Shown: one piece after another, positions 9,094 through 18,495 of the stretch
Layout of the letters: the number at the start of each line of letters is the position of its first letter
How positions within the stretch are numbered: position 1 is the stretch's first letter
Source of the DNA: FW021-bin31 sp964467635
GTDB lineage: Bacteria > Bacteroidota > Bacteroidia > Chitinophagales > Chitinophagaceae
NCBI GenBank assembly: GCA_964467635.1
Contig: CAYXRN010000014.1
Coordinates: 1 to 40,347 of the forward strand
Direction: 5' to 3'
Length of the DNA: 40,347 nt
The notes under the pieces: model-generated
The model's input: the letters and a program-made list of their open reading frames with translations, nothing else
Database searches by the model: none
Told to the model about the DNA's origin: nothing
Position numbers and translations under genes: made by a program

Positions 9094-10209
9094 ATGCGAT
9101 ACTACATTATAGCAGGCGAAGCATCCGGTGATCTGCACGGTAGCAATCTTATCAACGCCCTGCACCATAAGGATCCAAACGCGGAAATCCGTTGCTGGGG
9201 AGGAGAGCTTATGCAACAAGCGGGGGCGACGCTTGTAAAGCATTATAAGGAGCTGGCTTTCATGGGATTTGTCGAAGTAGTCGCCCATTTGGGCACCATT
9301 ATAAAGAATATTTCGTTTTGCAAAAAAGATATTACCGCCTTTCGTGCGGATGCGCTTATTTTGATAGATTATCCCGGCTTTAACTTGCGTATTGCTGAAT
9401 GGGCCCATACAGAAAAACTTAAAGTCATCTATTACATTTCTCCGCAAATATGGGCCTGGAAAGAAAATAGGGTGAATAAAATTCGCCGTTGTGTAGATAA
9501 GATGATCGTTATTCTTCCTTTTGAAGAAGCATTTTACAAAAAATGGGATTTTAAAGTCCATTATGTCGGACATCCACTGGTAGACGTCATTGAAAAGGCC
9601 AGGCAAAAGGGTCCGGGCAGTTCCATTGCTTCGGAAAAAATAATTGCCTTGTTGCCGGGAAGCAGAAAACAGGAGATCCAGAAAAAATTGCCCGTTATGC
9701 TGAAGATGACGCGACATTTCCCAGAATATGCTTTTGTCATTGCGCGGGCTCCTCAACAAGATGATGAACTGTATGAAGCTATTGTTTCAGCCTATTCAAA
9801 AGAAAATAAAAAAATCCTCAGTGTAAAGAACAGAACCTATGAGTTGTTACAACAAGCGGAGGCTGCACTCGTAACCTCCGGCACGGCTACTTTGGAAACT
9901 GCACTTTTTAGCGTGCCGCAAATTGTCTGCTATACTGCGAATCCGGTGTCCTATCTTTTGGCTAAAAAACTCGTAAAAATAAAGTATATTTCGCTGGTCA
10001 ACCTTATCCTTGATAAAGAGGCGGTACCTGAACTAATACAGGGAAATCTGAATGAAAGACGGCTTCAAAAAGAACTGACCGGCATACTTTACGGAAAAAA
10101 AAGACAACGACAATTGGCAGATTATAAAGTCTTACAGGATATGCTTAATGAGGGAAATGCTTCGGAGAAGGCCGCTGAAATAGTTTTCAATTCAATTCTC
10201 AAACATTAA
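9094..10209 (+). CDS. lpxB: Lipid-A-disaccharide synthase
   Basis: A 371-residue GT19 glycosyltransferase that joins UDP-diacylglucosamine and lipid X to make the tetra-acyl disaccharide of lipid A, a peripheral inner-membrane enzyme. Diagnostic motifs are YYIIAGEASGDLHGSNLI at the N-terminus, ELAFMGFVEVVAHLG, ISPQIWAWKENRVNKI, YVGHPLVDVI, IALLPGSRKQEIQKKLPVML and the C-terminal LVTSGTATLETALFSVPQIV with the UDP-binding Glu. Length matches the family. It follows surE by 45 nt. Its last 4 nt overlap the stop of the convergent batA-like gene. Confidence 0.95.
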   Translation: MRYYIIAGEASGDLHGSNLINALHHKDPNAEIRCWGGELMQQAGATLVKHYKELAFMGFVEVVAHLGTIIKNISFCKKDITAFRADALILIDYPGFNLRIAEWAHTEKLKVIYYISPQIWAWKENRVNKIRRCVDKMIVILPFEEAFYKKWDFKVHYVGHPLVDVIEKARQKGPGSSIASEKIIALLPGSRKQEIQKKLPVMLKMTRHFPEYAFVIARAPQQDDELYEAIVSAYSKENKKILSVKNRTYELLQQAEAALVTSGTATLETALFSVPQIVCYTANPVSYLLAKKLVKIKYISLVNLILDKEAVPELIQGNLNERRLQKELTGILYGKKRQRQLADYKVLQDMLNEGNASEKAAEIVFNSILKH

Positions 10210-11216
10210 GGCAAGCTCCTAAACAAGGTATACCGCAGCAAGATCTCAATTAAAAATAGTGCTAAGGCTGCCAATACATATGGATAAAACCATTCCGCGT
10301 AGCGTTTATATGTGGTCACTTTCACTTTGGTTTTTTCCATTTGATCAATCTGATTATAAATTTCTCGCAAGGATTGATTATTTGTAGCTCGAAAATATTG
10401 GCCGCCAGTTTCCGACGCGATCTGTTTCATTAAGTTCTCATCTATCTGCACTTTCATTTGTTGTATTTGTACACCACCTCCCGGCATTGGTACGGGATAA
10501 GGCGCCATGCCCATAGAACCTACACCGATTGTATAAACCTTAATGTGATAGAGTTTAGCTATATCTAAAGCAGTCTGCGGGTCAATCAAACCGGTATTGT
10601 TTACACCGTCTGTAAGCAGGATAATCACTTTACTTTTCGCTTTACTGTCCCGTAGCCGGTCTACACTGGTGGCTAGCCCCATGCCGATAGCCGTTCCATC
10701 TTCCAGTGAACCGCTTTTAACCTTCTCCACTTGGTTAATCAAAACAGCATGATCAGTGGTTATCGGACATTGAGTAAAGCTTTCTCCCGCAAAGACAACC
10801 AGTCCGATGCGATCTGAAGGCCTATCTTCGATAAATTCTTTGGCCATTTCCTTTGCTGCTTCCAGACGATTAGGGGTAAAGTCCCTTGCAAGCATGCTTC
10901 CGCTTATATCCAAACAAAGGACAATATCAATTCCTTCACTGTTAATGTTTTCGGTCACACTTGCAGTCCTTGGCCGGGCCAGCGCTACGATCAATAAAGC
11001 AACGGCCAGCAGACGCAACACCAACAAGAGCGGCCTTAGCCTCGACTTCCAGGAAACCGGCAGTTTGCGGATACCTGCTAGGGAGGATACCTGAAAGGAA
11101 GCTTTTTGTTTTTTGTGCTTTTTGGTGTACCAGAAAATCAATACAGGTATGAGCAACAACAACCAAAATAAGGCCGGATTGGCGAAAGTGATATTTTCAA
11201 AATCTAAGAATTGCAA
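10206..11216 (-). CDS. batA: BatA-type von Willebrand factor A membrane protein
   Basis: A 336-residue VWA protein with two N-terminal membrane segments (LFWLLLLIPVLIFWY and LRPLLLVLRLLAVALLIVAL) and one at the C-terminus (YPYVLAALALFLIEILL). The VWA domain begins at about residue 92 (IDIVLCLDISGSM) with an intact MIDAS motif DxSxS, plus TDGVNNTG for the fourth loop. It is the last gene of the moxR-DUF58-batD-batA cluster known from Bacteroides as the Bat (Bacteroides aerotolerance) operon. The exact molecular role is not settled; MoxR-VWA pairs act as chaperone-like complexes. BatA and BatB are hard to tell apart without alignment. A second VWA gene, BatC and further bat genes are not next to it here: lpxB converges with a 4-nt overlap. 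Confidence 0.88.
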   Translation of the reverse strand: MQFLDFENITFANPALFWLLLLIPVLIFWYTKKHKKQKASFQVSSLAGIRKLPVSWKSRLRPLLLVLRLLAVALLIVALARPRTASVTENINSEGIDIVLCLDISGSMLARDFTPNRLEAAKEMAKEFIEDRPSDRIGLVVFAGESFTQCPITTDHAVLINQVEKVKSGSLEDGTAIGMGLATSVDRLRDSKAKSKVIILLTDGVNNTGLIDPQTALDIAKLYHIKVYTIGVGSMGMAPYPVPMPGGGVQIQQMKVQIDENLMKQIASETGGQYFRATNNQSLREIYNQIDQMEKTKVKVTTYKRYAEWFYPYVLAALALFLIEILLRYTLFRSLP

Positions 11217-11231
11217 AATGATCTGTTGTGT

Positions 11232-12233
11232 TTATTTCTCTGGTTTATTTTCTTCTTTTTCCGGTTGCGGTTTTGTCCATTCGACAAAACCTTTAGCCTT
11301 TTCCATACAGGTTTCATGCTCTTTCTCTGAAGGCTGTAATTTTGCAAACTTGGCGAGATCCGCCATTTGCAAGATATATTGCAATTGATCCCGTTGTTGA
11401 TTAAGGCGGGTTACCGGTCGGATTTTATCCAAAAGTTCATCTGAGGTTTGCTCCAACGCATTGATTTGATATTGCCTTTGGATATACAGCCTCAGGATAT
11501 CTGTCAGACGTGAATAATATTCTTTAATCTCTCCGCCTTGCCACAATTTTTCCTTTTCCAAGGCTTTCAGACTTCTCACAGCCTGGTCGTAAGGAGGTTC
11601 TTGCGGTGCAAGTTTTTCTTTCAGCGGCTTTTTTTTCTTTTTATAGAAAAAGACAAAAAACAAGATAACAAGCAATACGATTAATCCCGCTAAAAGATAA
11701 GGCCAGTAATCAAAAAGATTAAAAGGAACCGTTCTGATCTCTTTGATAGGTTTAAATGGTTTAGTGGTATCTACCGGCACCGACTGAATGAGGACAGGAA
11801 ACGAGTCTGTTTTTAATTCCTTTGAAAAGGAAGAGTCTTTGACAGATCTCATGTGAAACTGAAAGGCAGGAACATACCAACGCCCGGAGTCAAATCCGGT
11901 AAGGGTATATTTTTGTTGGTAAATAACCTGGCCATTGCTTTTATTGGTATCGATAGAAGAACGGCTGACCACCATTAAATGGTTAAAGGTATCGGGAACG
12001 GCAGCCCATATAATGTCCGAATTCCCTGAATCCGAAATGGCCTGCAGAACCAAATGAAACTGTTCGCCTATCTTTATTTCTCCCGTGTCAATAGCAGCAC
12101 GTACGCTCACTCCACTATTGGAAGTTTGTGCATGGCTTTGTATAAAAGCCGCCGTCAACAAAAGGAGGAAGCTAATCTTGTATAATCCGCTTTTGTAAAT
12201 CCAGAAATCATATTGTAATAAAGTGATCTTCAT
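11232..12233 (-). CDS. BatD-like membrane-anchored protein of the Bat cluster
   Basis: A 333-residue protein from the ATG at 12233. A TTG at 12254 overlapping the DUF58 stop codon as TTGA is the alternative start and would add 7 residues. Residues 20-36 form the hydrophobic core of a signal peptide ending near SHAQ. A beta-rich extracytoplasmic region follows, then a single membrane segment (YWPYLLAGLIVLLVILFFVFF) and a run of Lys. The remaining ~120 residues are a cytoplasmic helical domain (YDQAVRSLKALEKEKL, YYSRLTDILRLYI). This layout is that of short BatD-like proteins between the DUF58 gene and batA. The function is inferred from position only: a scaffold linking periplasm to the MoxR/DUF58 pair. 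It is 15 nt upstream of batA. Confidence 0.75.
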   Translation of the reverse strand: MKITLLQYDFWIYKSGLYKISFLLLLTAAFIQSHAQTSNSGVSVRAAIDTGEIKIGEQFHLVLQAISDSGNSDIIWAAVPDTFNHLMVVSRSSIDTNKSNGQVIYQQKYTLTGFDSGRWYVPAFQFHMRSVKDSSFSKELKTDSFPVLIQSVPVDTTKPFKPIKEIRTVPFNLFDYWPYLLAGLIVLLVILFFVFFYKKKKKPLKEKLAPQEPPYDQAVRSLKALEKEKLWQGGEIKEYYSRLTDILRLYIQRQYQINALEQTSDELLDKIRPVTRLNQQRDQLQYILQMADLAKFAKLQPSEKEHETCMEKAKGFVEWTKPQPEKEENKPEK

Positions 12234-12250
12234 GTCGTTTCTAAAAAAGC

Positions 12251-13117
12251 TCAATTTCTTTTCTTAAAGAAACCCTGTAATACCTTTACATAATTCTCCC
12301 CCGTGTGCATGCTCAATAATTCTGCTCCACTTTTCATAAAGGCGTTTTTACTGTATTCCCGATGGGCATTAAATTGTTTGTTGTAATATTCCCTTACTGC
12401 GCGATTGGTTGTATCTACCCATTGTTCTTGCAAGGTTTCAGCATCCATCATCTTGATCATGCCCACATTGGGCAAATCTTTATCCCGCTGATCATAGACG
12501 TGCAACCCGACCAGGTCATGCCTCCTGGATGCCAGCGTGAGCGCATCTTCGTAACCGGTTGTTAGAAAATCGGAAGCGAGAAAAACAATAGAGCGTTTTT
12601 TATTGGCATTGGTAAAAAAGCGCAACGCGGTGCCTATATCAGTACCATCGCCTTTGGGCTCCACGGACAGTAATTCCCGTATGATCAAAAGGATGTGTGA
12701 CTTGCCCTTTTTAGGAGGAATGTATTTTTCTATTCTGTTGCTGAAGAAAATCACCCCCACTTTGTCGTTGTTATTGATGGCCGAAAAAGCAAGAACGGCA
12801 CAAATTTCGGTGATGAGATCCTTTTTTCGTTGTTCCTGCGTACCGAATAACGCGCTTCTGCTCACATCCACCAACAGCATCACACTCAGTTCCCGCTCTT
12901 CTTCAAATACTTTTATAAACGGATGAGAAAACCGTGCCGTTACATTCCAGTCAATCGCTCGTATATCATCACCGTATTGATATTCGCGAACTTCACTGAA
13001 ATTCATTCCCCGGCCCTTAAAAGCAGTATGATATTCACCGGAAAAAATATGGTTGCTTAATCCCTTAGTTTTTATTTCGATCCGGCGAACCTTTTTTAGC
13101 AGTTCTGTCGTATCCAT
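12251..13117 (-). CDS. DUF58 domain protein
   Basis: A 288-residue VWA-like DUF58 protein. The signature sequence lies around residues 27-60: SGEYHTAFKGRGMNFSEVREYQ, followed by GDDIRAIDWNVTARF. The VWA-like core has LLVDVSRSALFG, a DxSxS-like motif (D-V-S-R-S), and SIVFLASDFLTTGYE. No membrane segment. DUF58 proteins are encoded next to MoxR ATPases and are taken to be their partners. It lies 3 nt downstream of the moxR stop, and its stop overlaps the TTG alternative start of the following gene, indicating tight translational coupling. Confidence 0.92.
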   Translation of the reverse strand: MDTTELLKKVRRIEIKTKGLSNHIFSGEYHTAFKGRGMNFSEVREYQYGDDIRAIDWNVTARFSHPFIKVFEEERELSVMLLVDVSRSALFGTQEQRKKDLITEICAVLAFSAINNNDKVGVIFFSNRIEKYIPPKKGKSHILLIIRELLSVEPKGDGTDIGTALRFFTNANKKRSIVFLASDFLTTGYEDALTLASRRHDLVGLHVYDQRDKDLPNVGMIKMMDAETLQEQWVDTTNRAVREYYNKQFNAHREYSKNAFMKSGAELLSMHTGENYVKVLQGFFKKRN

Positions 13118-13120
13118 AAC

Positions 13121-14122
13121 TTAAGGCACTTCCACCATGTTTAGTATTTCACTGATAATATTTTCAGCGGTAATATTTTCAGCTTCCGCCTCATAAGTGA
13201 GCCCTACCCTGTGTCTCATCACATCGAAGCAAATACTGCGGATATCTTCCGGAATAACATAGCCTCGCCTCTTTGTAAAAGCATATGCCTTAGCGGCCAG
13301 AGCTAAGTTGATGCTGGCACGGGGAGATCCGCCGTATGAAATCAAGTGCTTAAGCTTGTTAAGTTTATAATCTTCCGGCTTGCGGGTGGCAAATACGATA
13401 TCAATTATATACCGCTCTACCTTTTCATCCATATAAACTTCACGAACCAGACTTCTTGCCTGTAAGATATCTTCCGGGCGGATTACCTGCTGTATAGGCT
13501 GGAACCCTTTGGGGTTCAGGTTCTCCCGAATAATCAGCTTTTCTTCTTCTTTATTGGGATAACCAATGACTACTTTCAGCATAAAACGGTCCACCTGCGC
13601 TTCGGGAAGCTGATACGTGCCTTCCTGTTCGATCGGATTCTGGGTAGCCAGCACAAGAAAAGGTTCTTCCAGCTTGAATGTTTCATCTCCAATCGTCACC
13701 TGCCTTTCCTGCATGGCTTCCAGTAATGCACTTTGTACTTTAGCAGGGGCCCTGTTTATTTCATCAGCCAGAATAAAGTTGGCGAAAATGGGGCCTTTCC
13801 GCACGTCAAATTCATTTTTTTGCTGATTATAGATCATCGTACCAATCACATCAGCAGGTAAAAGGTCCGGTGTAAACTGTATACGGCTGAACCGTGCATT
13901 AACTGCAGCGGACAGCGACTTGATCGCTAAGGTTTTGGCCAGCCCCGGTACACCTTCTAACAGAACATGTCCCTGAGATAACAACCCGATGATCAACCGG
14001 TCAGTCATATATTTCTGACCAACTATTACTTTTCCCAACTCTAAATTTAAAAGATCAATAAAAGAACTGGCTTCATGAATTTTTTCATTGAGCACTTTGA
14101 TGTCCGAAGCGATTGTTTCCAT
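13121..14122 (-). CDS. MoxR-family AAA+ ATPase
   Basis: A 333-residue AAA+ ATPase, first gene of the Bat cluster. Walker A GVPGLAKTLAIK (about residue 56), the MoxR hallmark FTPDLLPADVIGT, Walker B FILADEINRAPAKVQSALLEAMQERQ split over two motifs, sensor 1 VLATQNPIEQEGTYQLPEAQ, the arginine-finger region VDRFMLKV, and sensor 2 GGSPRASI. MoxR ATPases act as chaperones maturing metal-dependent or VWA-type protein complexes. The upstream region 14123-14348 has no perfect TAnnTTTG; a one-mismatch TAATTTAG lies about 30 nt upstream. Confidence 0.95.
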   Translation of the reverse strand: METIASDIKVLNEKIHEASSFIDLLNLELGKVIVGQKYMTDRLIIGLLSQGHVLLEGVPGLAKTLAIKSLSAAVNARFSRIQFTPDLLPADVIGTMIYNQQKNEFDVRKGPIFANFILADEINRAPAKVQSALLEAMQERQVTIGDETFKLEEPFLVLATQNPIEQEGTYQLPEAQVDRFMLKVVIGYPNKEEEKLIIRENLNPKGFQPIQQVIRPEDILQARSLVREVYMDEKVERYIIDIVFATRKPEDYKLNKLKHLISYGGSPRASINLALAAKAYAFTKRRGYVIPEDIRSICFDVMRHRVGLTYEAEAENITAENIISEILNMVEVP

Positions 14123-14348
14123 GCTTACTTGATGTTATTTTAATGTGCTAAATTATAAAATATTAAATTAATGTGGCTTTCATCGTTTCAAAGCTGCTGT
14201 TAAATGGGTGTTAAAAACAATTTTGACAAAATAAATAGCAAAGGGCCTTATCGGAAACACCATAGCGGCCATGGGCCCTTTGGCCTGCGGACGGAAAAAT
14301 CACATTAAGGCATTAAGTCAAAAAATCTTTTTTTTGCAGTTCTCTTAG

Positions 14349-14356
14349 TACCTTTG
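14349..14356 (+). promoter_or_regulatory. -7 element of the small unknown gene
   Basis: TACCTTTG, a perfect TAnnTTTG, 12 nt before the ATG at 14369. It overlaps the longer alternative TTG start at 14354, which argues against that start. Confidence 0.6.
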
Positions 14357-14368
14357 TGGCTTCCGAAT

Positions 14369-14734
14369 ATGGATGAACAACAAGAACAAAAGTGGGAGAC
14401 TGTTAATAGAATACTGGAGGAACGATTTGGTAAGGTGCCAGACATGGAAGGCATTTTATTTTTAATAGGCGTTCAGGAATTGAATTCAGCACAGTATTCT
14501 TTCACAAAGGAGCAAAAAGAAGACCTGATGCATATTGCGATATGTACTTTATTGAGTAGTGCGGGTTATTATTCTTTTGATCACTATGATGAGGACGGTT
14601 GGCCTCATTTCAAGGAACTGAAAGCTCCGCCGGCGATGAATTCGGAAGCACAGGAGGATTTTCTGAAAGTGTACGTCATTCGTTACTTTGAAAAAGCAGG
14701 ACTATTAAACATTGATTCTTCTTCAAATCAATAA
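14369..14734 (+). CDS. Conserved-looking hypothetical protein, 121 residues
   Basis: I do not recognise this family. From ATG 14369 the product is acidic, soluble and predicted mainly helical: MDEQQEQKWETVNRILEERF, a central LFLIGVQELNSA, then FTKEQKEDLMHIAICTLLS, a DHYDEDGWPHF segment and a final YVIRYFEKAGLL. No signal peptide, Cys pairs or catalytic motif is visible. The start is chosen because the frame's TTG at 14354 sits inside a perfect promoter box. Its 3' end overlaps the TTG start of the TauE/SafE permease by 23 nt, suggesting translational coupling. Codon use and helix pattern look like a real gene. Confidence 0.75.
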   Translation: MDEQQEQKWETVNRILEERFGKVPDMEGILFLIGVQELNSAQYSFTKEQKEDLMHIAICTLLSSAGYYSFDHYDEDGWPHFKELKAPPAMNSEAQEDFLKVYVIRYFEKAGLLNIDSSSNQ

Positions 14735-15515
14735 TCCATCTTTCTTAGATGGCCGTGATGTCATCGTGTTCCTTCTCATTGGTTTAATCGTAGGATTCCT
14801 ATCGGGTTTGTTAGGTAAAGGAGGCAGCGCTATTAGCACACCGGCCTTACAAATATTTGCGGGGGTTTCCCCCTTTCTGGCCCTGGCTTCTCCCCTGCCA
14901 TCAAGCCTGAGCAATTCGCTTTCGGGAAGCTTAGCCTACAAAAAGGAAAAACTACTAAACCGTCGTGTGATTCTTATTTGTGTCCTGCTGGGTGTTCCGG
15001 CCACAATAGGCGGTTCTCTCTTGAGTCCTTTGGTTGGGGGCGAAATGCTGATGTTCTTAACAGCGCTGTTTGTATGTGGATTAGGGATATCATTTGTCTT
15101 ACCCTATTTCATCAGGTATTCCAAAAAAGCAGTCCTGCAGAAGACAATACAGCCCGATACCTGGAAGATTGTTATTATCGCTATAGTGGTCGGGGGGCTT
15201 TCCGGGTTGCTCGCCAATGGAGGCGGTGTCTTATTCGCACCTTTATTTATCCGTTGGCTTCGTCTCCCTACTAAACAGGCGTTGGCTTCCTCTATGCTCA
15301 TCGCCGGGGGATTAGCCATACCAGGTACAATCACACACTGGATTTTGGGGCACATCGACTGGTGGATTGTATTATGGTTGTCCCTGAGCTCCATTCCCAG
15401 TGCTTATCTGGGCGCAAAAGTCGCCATAAAGCTAAAAAATGAAACGCTGGAATTGATCTTCGGCCTGATGCTGTGTGTGTTCGGACTCTATGATATTTAT
15501 TTTATATTATTGTAA
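14712..15515 (+). CDS. Sulfite exporter TauE/SafE family permease
   Basis: A 267-residue inner-membrane protein with two repeated halves of the TauE/SafE family. The first is IGLIVGFLSGLLGKGGSAI; the second is IVVGGLSGLLANGGGVLFAP. Each carries the family's G-G-GGG-like loop, and about eight hydrophobic segments run through the sequence. Members export sulfite, sulfoacetate or other small organosulfur anions, but many have unknown cargo. The start is uncertain: TTG 14712 overlaps the upstream gene by 23 nt, while GTG 14766 would begin inside the first membrane segment, so TTG is preferred. Confidence 0.85.
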   Translation: MILLQINNPSFLDGRDVIVFLLIGLIVGFLSGLLGKGGSAISTPALQIFAGVSPFLALASPLPSSLSNSLSGSLAYKKEKLLNRRVILICVLLGVPATIGGSLLSPLVGGEMLMFLTALFVCGLGISFVLPYFIRYSKKAVLQKTIQPDTWKIVIIAIVVGGLSGLLANGGGVLFAPLFIRWLRLPTKQALASSMLIAGGLAIPGTITHWILGHIDWWIVLWLSLSSIPSAYLGAKVAIKLKNETLELIFGLMLCVFGLYDIYFILL

Positions 15516-15518
15516 TTT

Positions 15519-16805
15519 TTACTCAGGAAGCTTTACACGTGTAGGCGTATCCGTTCCATTAATGATGCTTTGGGAACTTAAGGCAATTGCGCGGATAATC
15601 CGGGTCATGTTCTCCAAATCCAGTGTCTTAATTTCATCACTTACTTTATGATAATGAAGCTCTTTATCCATTTTAGCGGTAGATATTGTATGGGCGGGTA
15701 CCCCCAGGCGCGCCAAGGTGGCATTATCCGAGCGGTAAAAAAGCTGCTGTTTCGGATATGGATCGGGATAGAAAGTAAATTGGCTGTTTTTCAGGTTGCG
15801 TTGCAAAATTGCTCCAAAATCAGAATAGGCATATCCGGTAATATAAGCTGAATTGGCGCCCCACTTGGAATGGGTGCCAATCATTTCGATATTGAACATG
15901 GCCACTACTTTATCCGGATCAAGCTGACGGGAAAAATAATGAGACCCATATCCGCCTTCTTCTTCTCCAGTAAAGGTAACAAATACAAGACTGCGCTGGT
16001 TTTCTCCTTTTTGGCTAAAATACTTAGCCAGGGCAATTACAGCGGTTGTGCCGGAAGCATCATCATTAGCACCATTGTAGATCTGGTCTCCTTCAAGTGT
16101 GCTGTCCACGCCTAAATGATCGTAATGGGCCGAAAAGACCACATACTCTTCCGGCCTGCTAGCTCCGGGGAGATAACCAAGTACGTTGGCTGTTTTTTTA
16201 TGCTGCAGATGGTTTTTAATCTGAATGTCGAAATCCTTTGTGAAGTGATCGGCTAAAATAAACAGGACGGTTGACGCGCCTTTAAAACTTAACTTCGCCG
16301 ATAAATACCGCTGTAGGGCAGAAAAGGATGTTTTTAGATCCGATTGTATCCATACAAGCGCATCTTCGTCGGAATTAAGGTAAGTGCGTATTTTTTGTTG
16401 AAAATCAGCCTGTGTCTTGATGGAATCTATTTGGATGGTGTCTCGGCTGGTCCAGTGAATGGTTTTCCTGGAAGAAATTTCAATCAGTTTATCCGACGAC
16501 AGTTTTTCTCCTCCCCACGCTATGGAAACGGTCTCCGGCCGGACACTGATCATTGCAAAATGTTGCAAATAGCTATTGAGGGCTGGCCATTTTTTTAATC
16601 CCGCCTCTTTGAAACAACCGGCAATAAACCCAGCTGCCTTCCGGATCCCGGGGGTAAAAGTACGCCTCCCTTGCATGCTATCACTTGACAAGATGGTCTC
16701 CATTTGCCGGATCTGCTTTTCATTGAATACTGTTCCGGCATGCTGTGCAATTACGGGATTTGTCAAAAATACAACGGCTATAAGTGCAAGTAGACCCTTT
16801 TTCAT
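15519..16805 (-). CDS. Secreted M28-family zinc aminopeptidase
   Basis: A 428-residue protein from ATG 16805 with a cleavable signal peptide (MKKGLLALIAVVFLTNPVIA, cleavage near AQ-HAG). The frame's earlier start adds nine residues before a normal Lys-Lys n-region and is less likely. The M28 zinc site is complete: SAHYDHLG (His, Asp), NGANDDASGT (bridging Asp), TFTGEEEGGYGS (general-base Glu and zinc Glu), FNIEMIG (Glu/Asp ligand position) and a C-terminal HYHKVSDE (His). An insertion of about 200 residues precedes the catalytic domain. Likely a periplasmic or secreted di-zinc peptidase releasing N-terminal residues. Converges with the TauE/SafE gene 3 nt away. Confidence 0.88.
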   Translation of the reverse strand: MKKGLLALIAVVFLTNPVIAQHAGTVFNEKQIRQMETILSSDSMQGRRTFTPGIRKAAGFIAGCFKEAGLKKWPALNSYLQHFAMISVRPETVSIAWGGEKLSSDKLIEISSRKTIHWTSRDTIQIDSIKTQADFQQKIRTYLNSDEDALVWIQSDLKTSFSALQRYLSAKLSFKGASTVLFILADHFTKDFDIQIKNHLQHKKTANVLGYLPGASRPEEYVVFSAHYDHLGVDSTLEGDQIYNGANDDASGTTAVIALAKYFSQKGENQRSLVFVTFTGEEEGGYGSHYFSRQLDPDKVVAMFNIEMIGTHSKWGANSAYITGYAYSDFGAILQRNLKNSQFTFYPDPYPKQQLFYRSDNATLARLGVPAHTISTAKMDKELHYHKVSDEIKTLDLENMTRIIRAIALSSQSIINGTDTPTRVKLPE

Positions 16806-16921
16806 CGCTCTGATTTGAGGTAACATGAGCACAATGATACAGCATTTAGTAAAATATTGGCTTTATTCCTTAAAAAATTTATTTTGAGGGAATCTCATTC
16901 TTTTATTATAGGTTTTTAAAT

Positions 16922-16929
16922 TATCTTTG
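16922..16929 (+). promoter_or_regulatory. -7 element of atpD
   Basis: TATCTTTG, a perfect TAnnTTTG, 49 nt before the atpD start codon. Confidence 0.55.
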
Positions 16930-16978
16930 CGCAAAATTTTGACAACCGTATTTCATCACATTAAATAAACGTGTTCCT

Positions 16979-18490
16979 ATGCCTAATACAGGTAAGATTA
17001 AGCAAATTATCGGTCCGGTCGTGGACGTCTATTTTGAGGAAGAAAATGCTCTTCCAGAGATTTTTAATGCCCTTGAAATTACCCGTGAAAATGGGGAGAA
17101 GCTTGTTTTAGAGGCACAGCAGCATTTAGGCGAGGATAGTGTACGCTGCATTGCAATGGATTCGACAGACGGACTGGTTCGTGGTATGAAAGTGGAAGAC
17201 AAGGGTACACCGATCAAGATGCCGGTAGGCGACAGCATTAAAGGCCGTTTGTTTAATGTAGTCGGTGAAACAATAGATGGGCTGAAATCCATTTCCAACG
17301 AAGAGGGTTATTCCATTCACCGTAAGGCGCCTGCTTTTGAAGAGCTGGCTGTTGAATCAGAAGTTCTTTTTACCGGTATTAAGGTAATTGACCTGATTGA
17401 ACCCTATGCAAAAGGGGGGAAAATCGGGTTATTTGGTGGCGCTGGTGTGGGTAAAACAGTATTGATTCAAGAACTGATTAACAATATTGCCAAGGCTTAT
17501 TCTGGCCTCTCTGTATTTGCAGGTGTTGGCGAACGTACCCGCGAGGGAAATGACCTGTTGCGGGAAATGATCGAGGCCGGCATTATAAAATATGGTGATG
17601 ACTTCATTCATTCTATGGAAGAAGGCGGATGGGATCTTTCCAGAGTAAATATTGAGGAACTAAAGGATTCAAAAGCTACATTCGTATTCGGACAGATGAA
17701 CGAACCCCCCGGTGCCCGTGCCCGTGTGGCTTTGAGCGGATTGACTGTCGCCGAATATTTCCGCGACGGTGACGGTTCTGCTGCCGGCGGCCGTGACATC
17801 TTGTTTTTCGTCGACAACATCTTCCGTTTCACACAGGCGGGTTCCGAGGTATCTGCCCTACTGGGTCGCATGCCTTCAGCTGTAGGTTATCAACCTACTC
17901 TGGCAACGGAGATGGGGCTGATGCAGGAAAGAATTACTTCTACTAAAAACGGTTCTATTACCTCTGTACAGGCAGTTTATGTACCTGCGGATGACCTTAC
18001 CGACCCTGCCCCGGCTACTACCTTTGCGCATTTGGATGCAACAACGGTATTGAGCCGTAAGATCGCCGATCTTGGTATTTATCCGGCAGTGGACCCCTTG
18101 GATTCCACTTCCCGTATTCTGACGGCTTCCATCGTGGGCGATGCACATTACAAATGCGCACAAAGAGTTAAGCAAATTCTGCAGCGTTACAAGGAATTAC
18201 AGGATATTATCGCTATTCTGGGGCTGGATGAATTAAGTGAGGAAGACAAACAGGTGGTTTCCCGTGCCCGTCGTGTTCAGCGGTTCCTTTCGCAGCCGTT
18301 CCATGTAGCTGAACAGTTTACCGGACTACAGGGGGTGCTGGTGCCCATTGAAGAAACCATTCGCGGCTTCAATATGATTATGGATGGAGAAGTGGATGAA
18401 TACCCGGAAGCAGCTTTCAACCTGGTGGGTACTATCGACGATGCTATTGAAAAAGGAAAAAAATTACTTGATCAGGCGGCTAAAAGCTAA
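16979..18490 (+). CDS. atpD: F-type ATP synthase subunit beta
   Basis: A 503-residue catalytic beta subunit of F1. Walker A GGAGVGKTVLIQE (about residue 151), the following GVGERTREGNDL, Walker B ILFFVDNIFRFTQAGSEVSALLGRMPSAVGYQPTL split as the conserved catalytic loop, ALSGLTVAEYFRD and the DELSEEDK motif of the C-terminal domain are all present. It makes or hydrolyses ATP in the membrane ATP synthase. Only atpC accompanies it; the other subunits (a, c, b, delta, alpha, gamma) must be elsewhere, which is the usual split arrangement in this phylum. Confidence 0.98.
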   Translation: MPNTGKIKQIIGPVVDVYFEEENALPEIFNALEITRENGEKLVLEAQQHLGEDSVRCIAMDSTDGLVRGMKVEDKGTPIKMPVGDSIKGRLFNVVGETIDGLKSISNEEGYSIHRKAPAFEELAVESEVLFTGIKVIDLIEPYAKGGKIGLFGGAGVGKTVLIQELINNIAKAYSGLSVFAGVGERTREGNDLLREMIEAGIIKYGDDFIHSMEEGGWDLSRVNIEELKDSKATFVFGQMNEPPGARARVALSGLTVAEYFRDGDGSAAGGRDILFFVDNIFRFTQAGSEVSALLGRMPSAVGYQPTLATEMGLMQERITSTKNGSITSVQAVYVPADDLTDPAPATTFAHLDATTVLSRKIADLGIYPAVDPLDSTSRILTASIVGDAHYKCAQRVKQILQRYKELQDIIAILGLDELSEEDKQVVSRARRVQRFLSQPFHVAEQFTGLQGVLVPIEETIRGFNMIMDGEVDEYPEAAFNLVGTIDDAIEKGKKLLDQAAKS

Positions 18491-18495
18491 TTATT

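Noticed and set aside
12233..12254. TTG start of the BatD-like gene overlapping the DUF58 stop
   Set aside because: Possible translational coupling, but the ATG at 12233 gives a more normal start to the signal peptide; kept as an alternative only.
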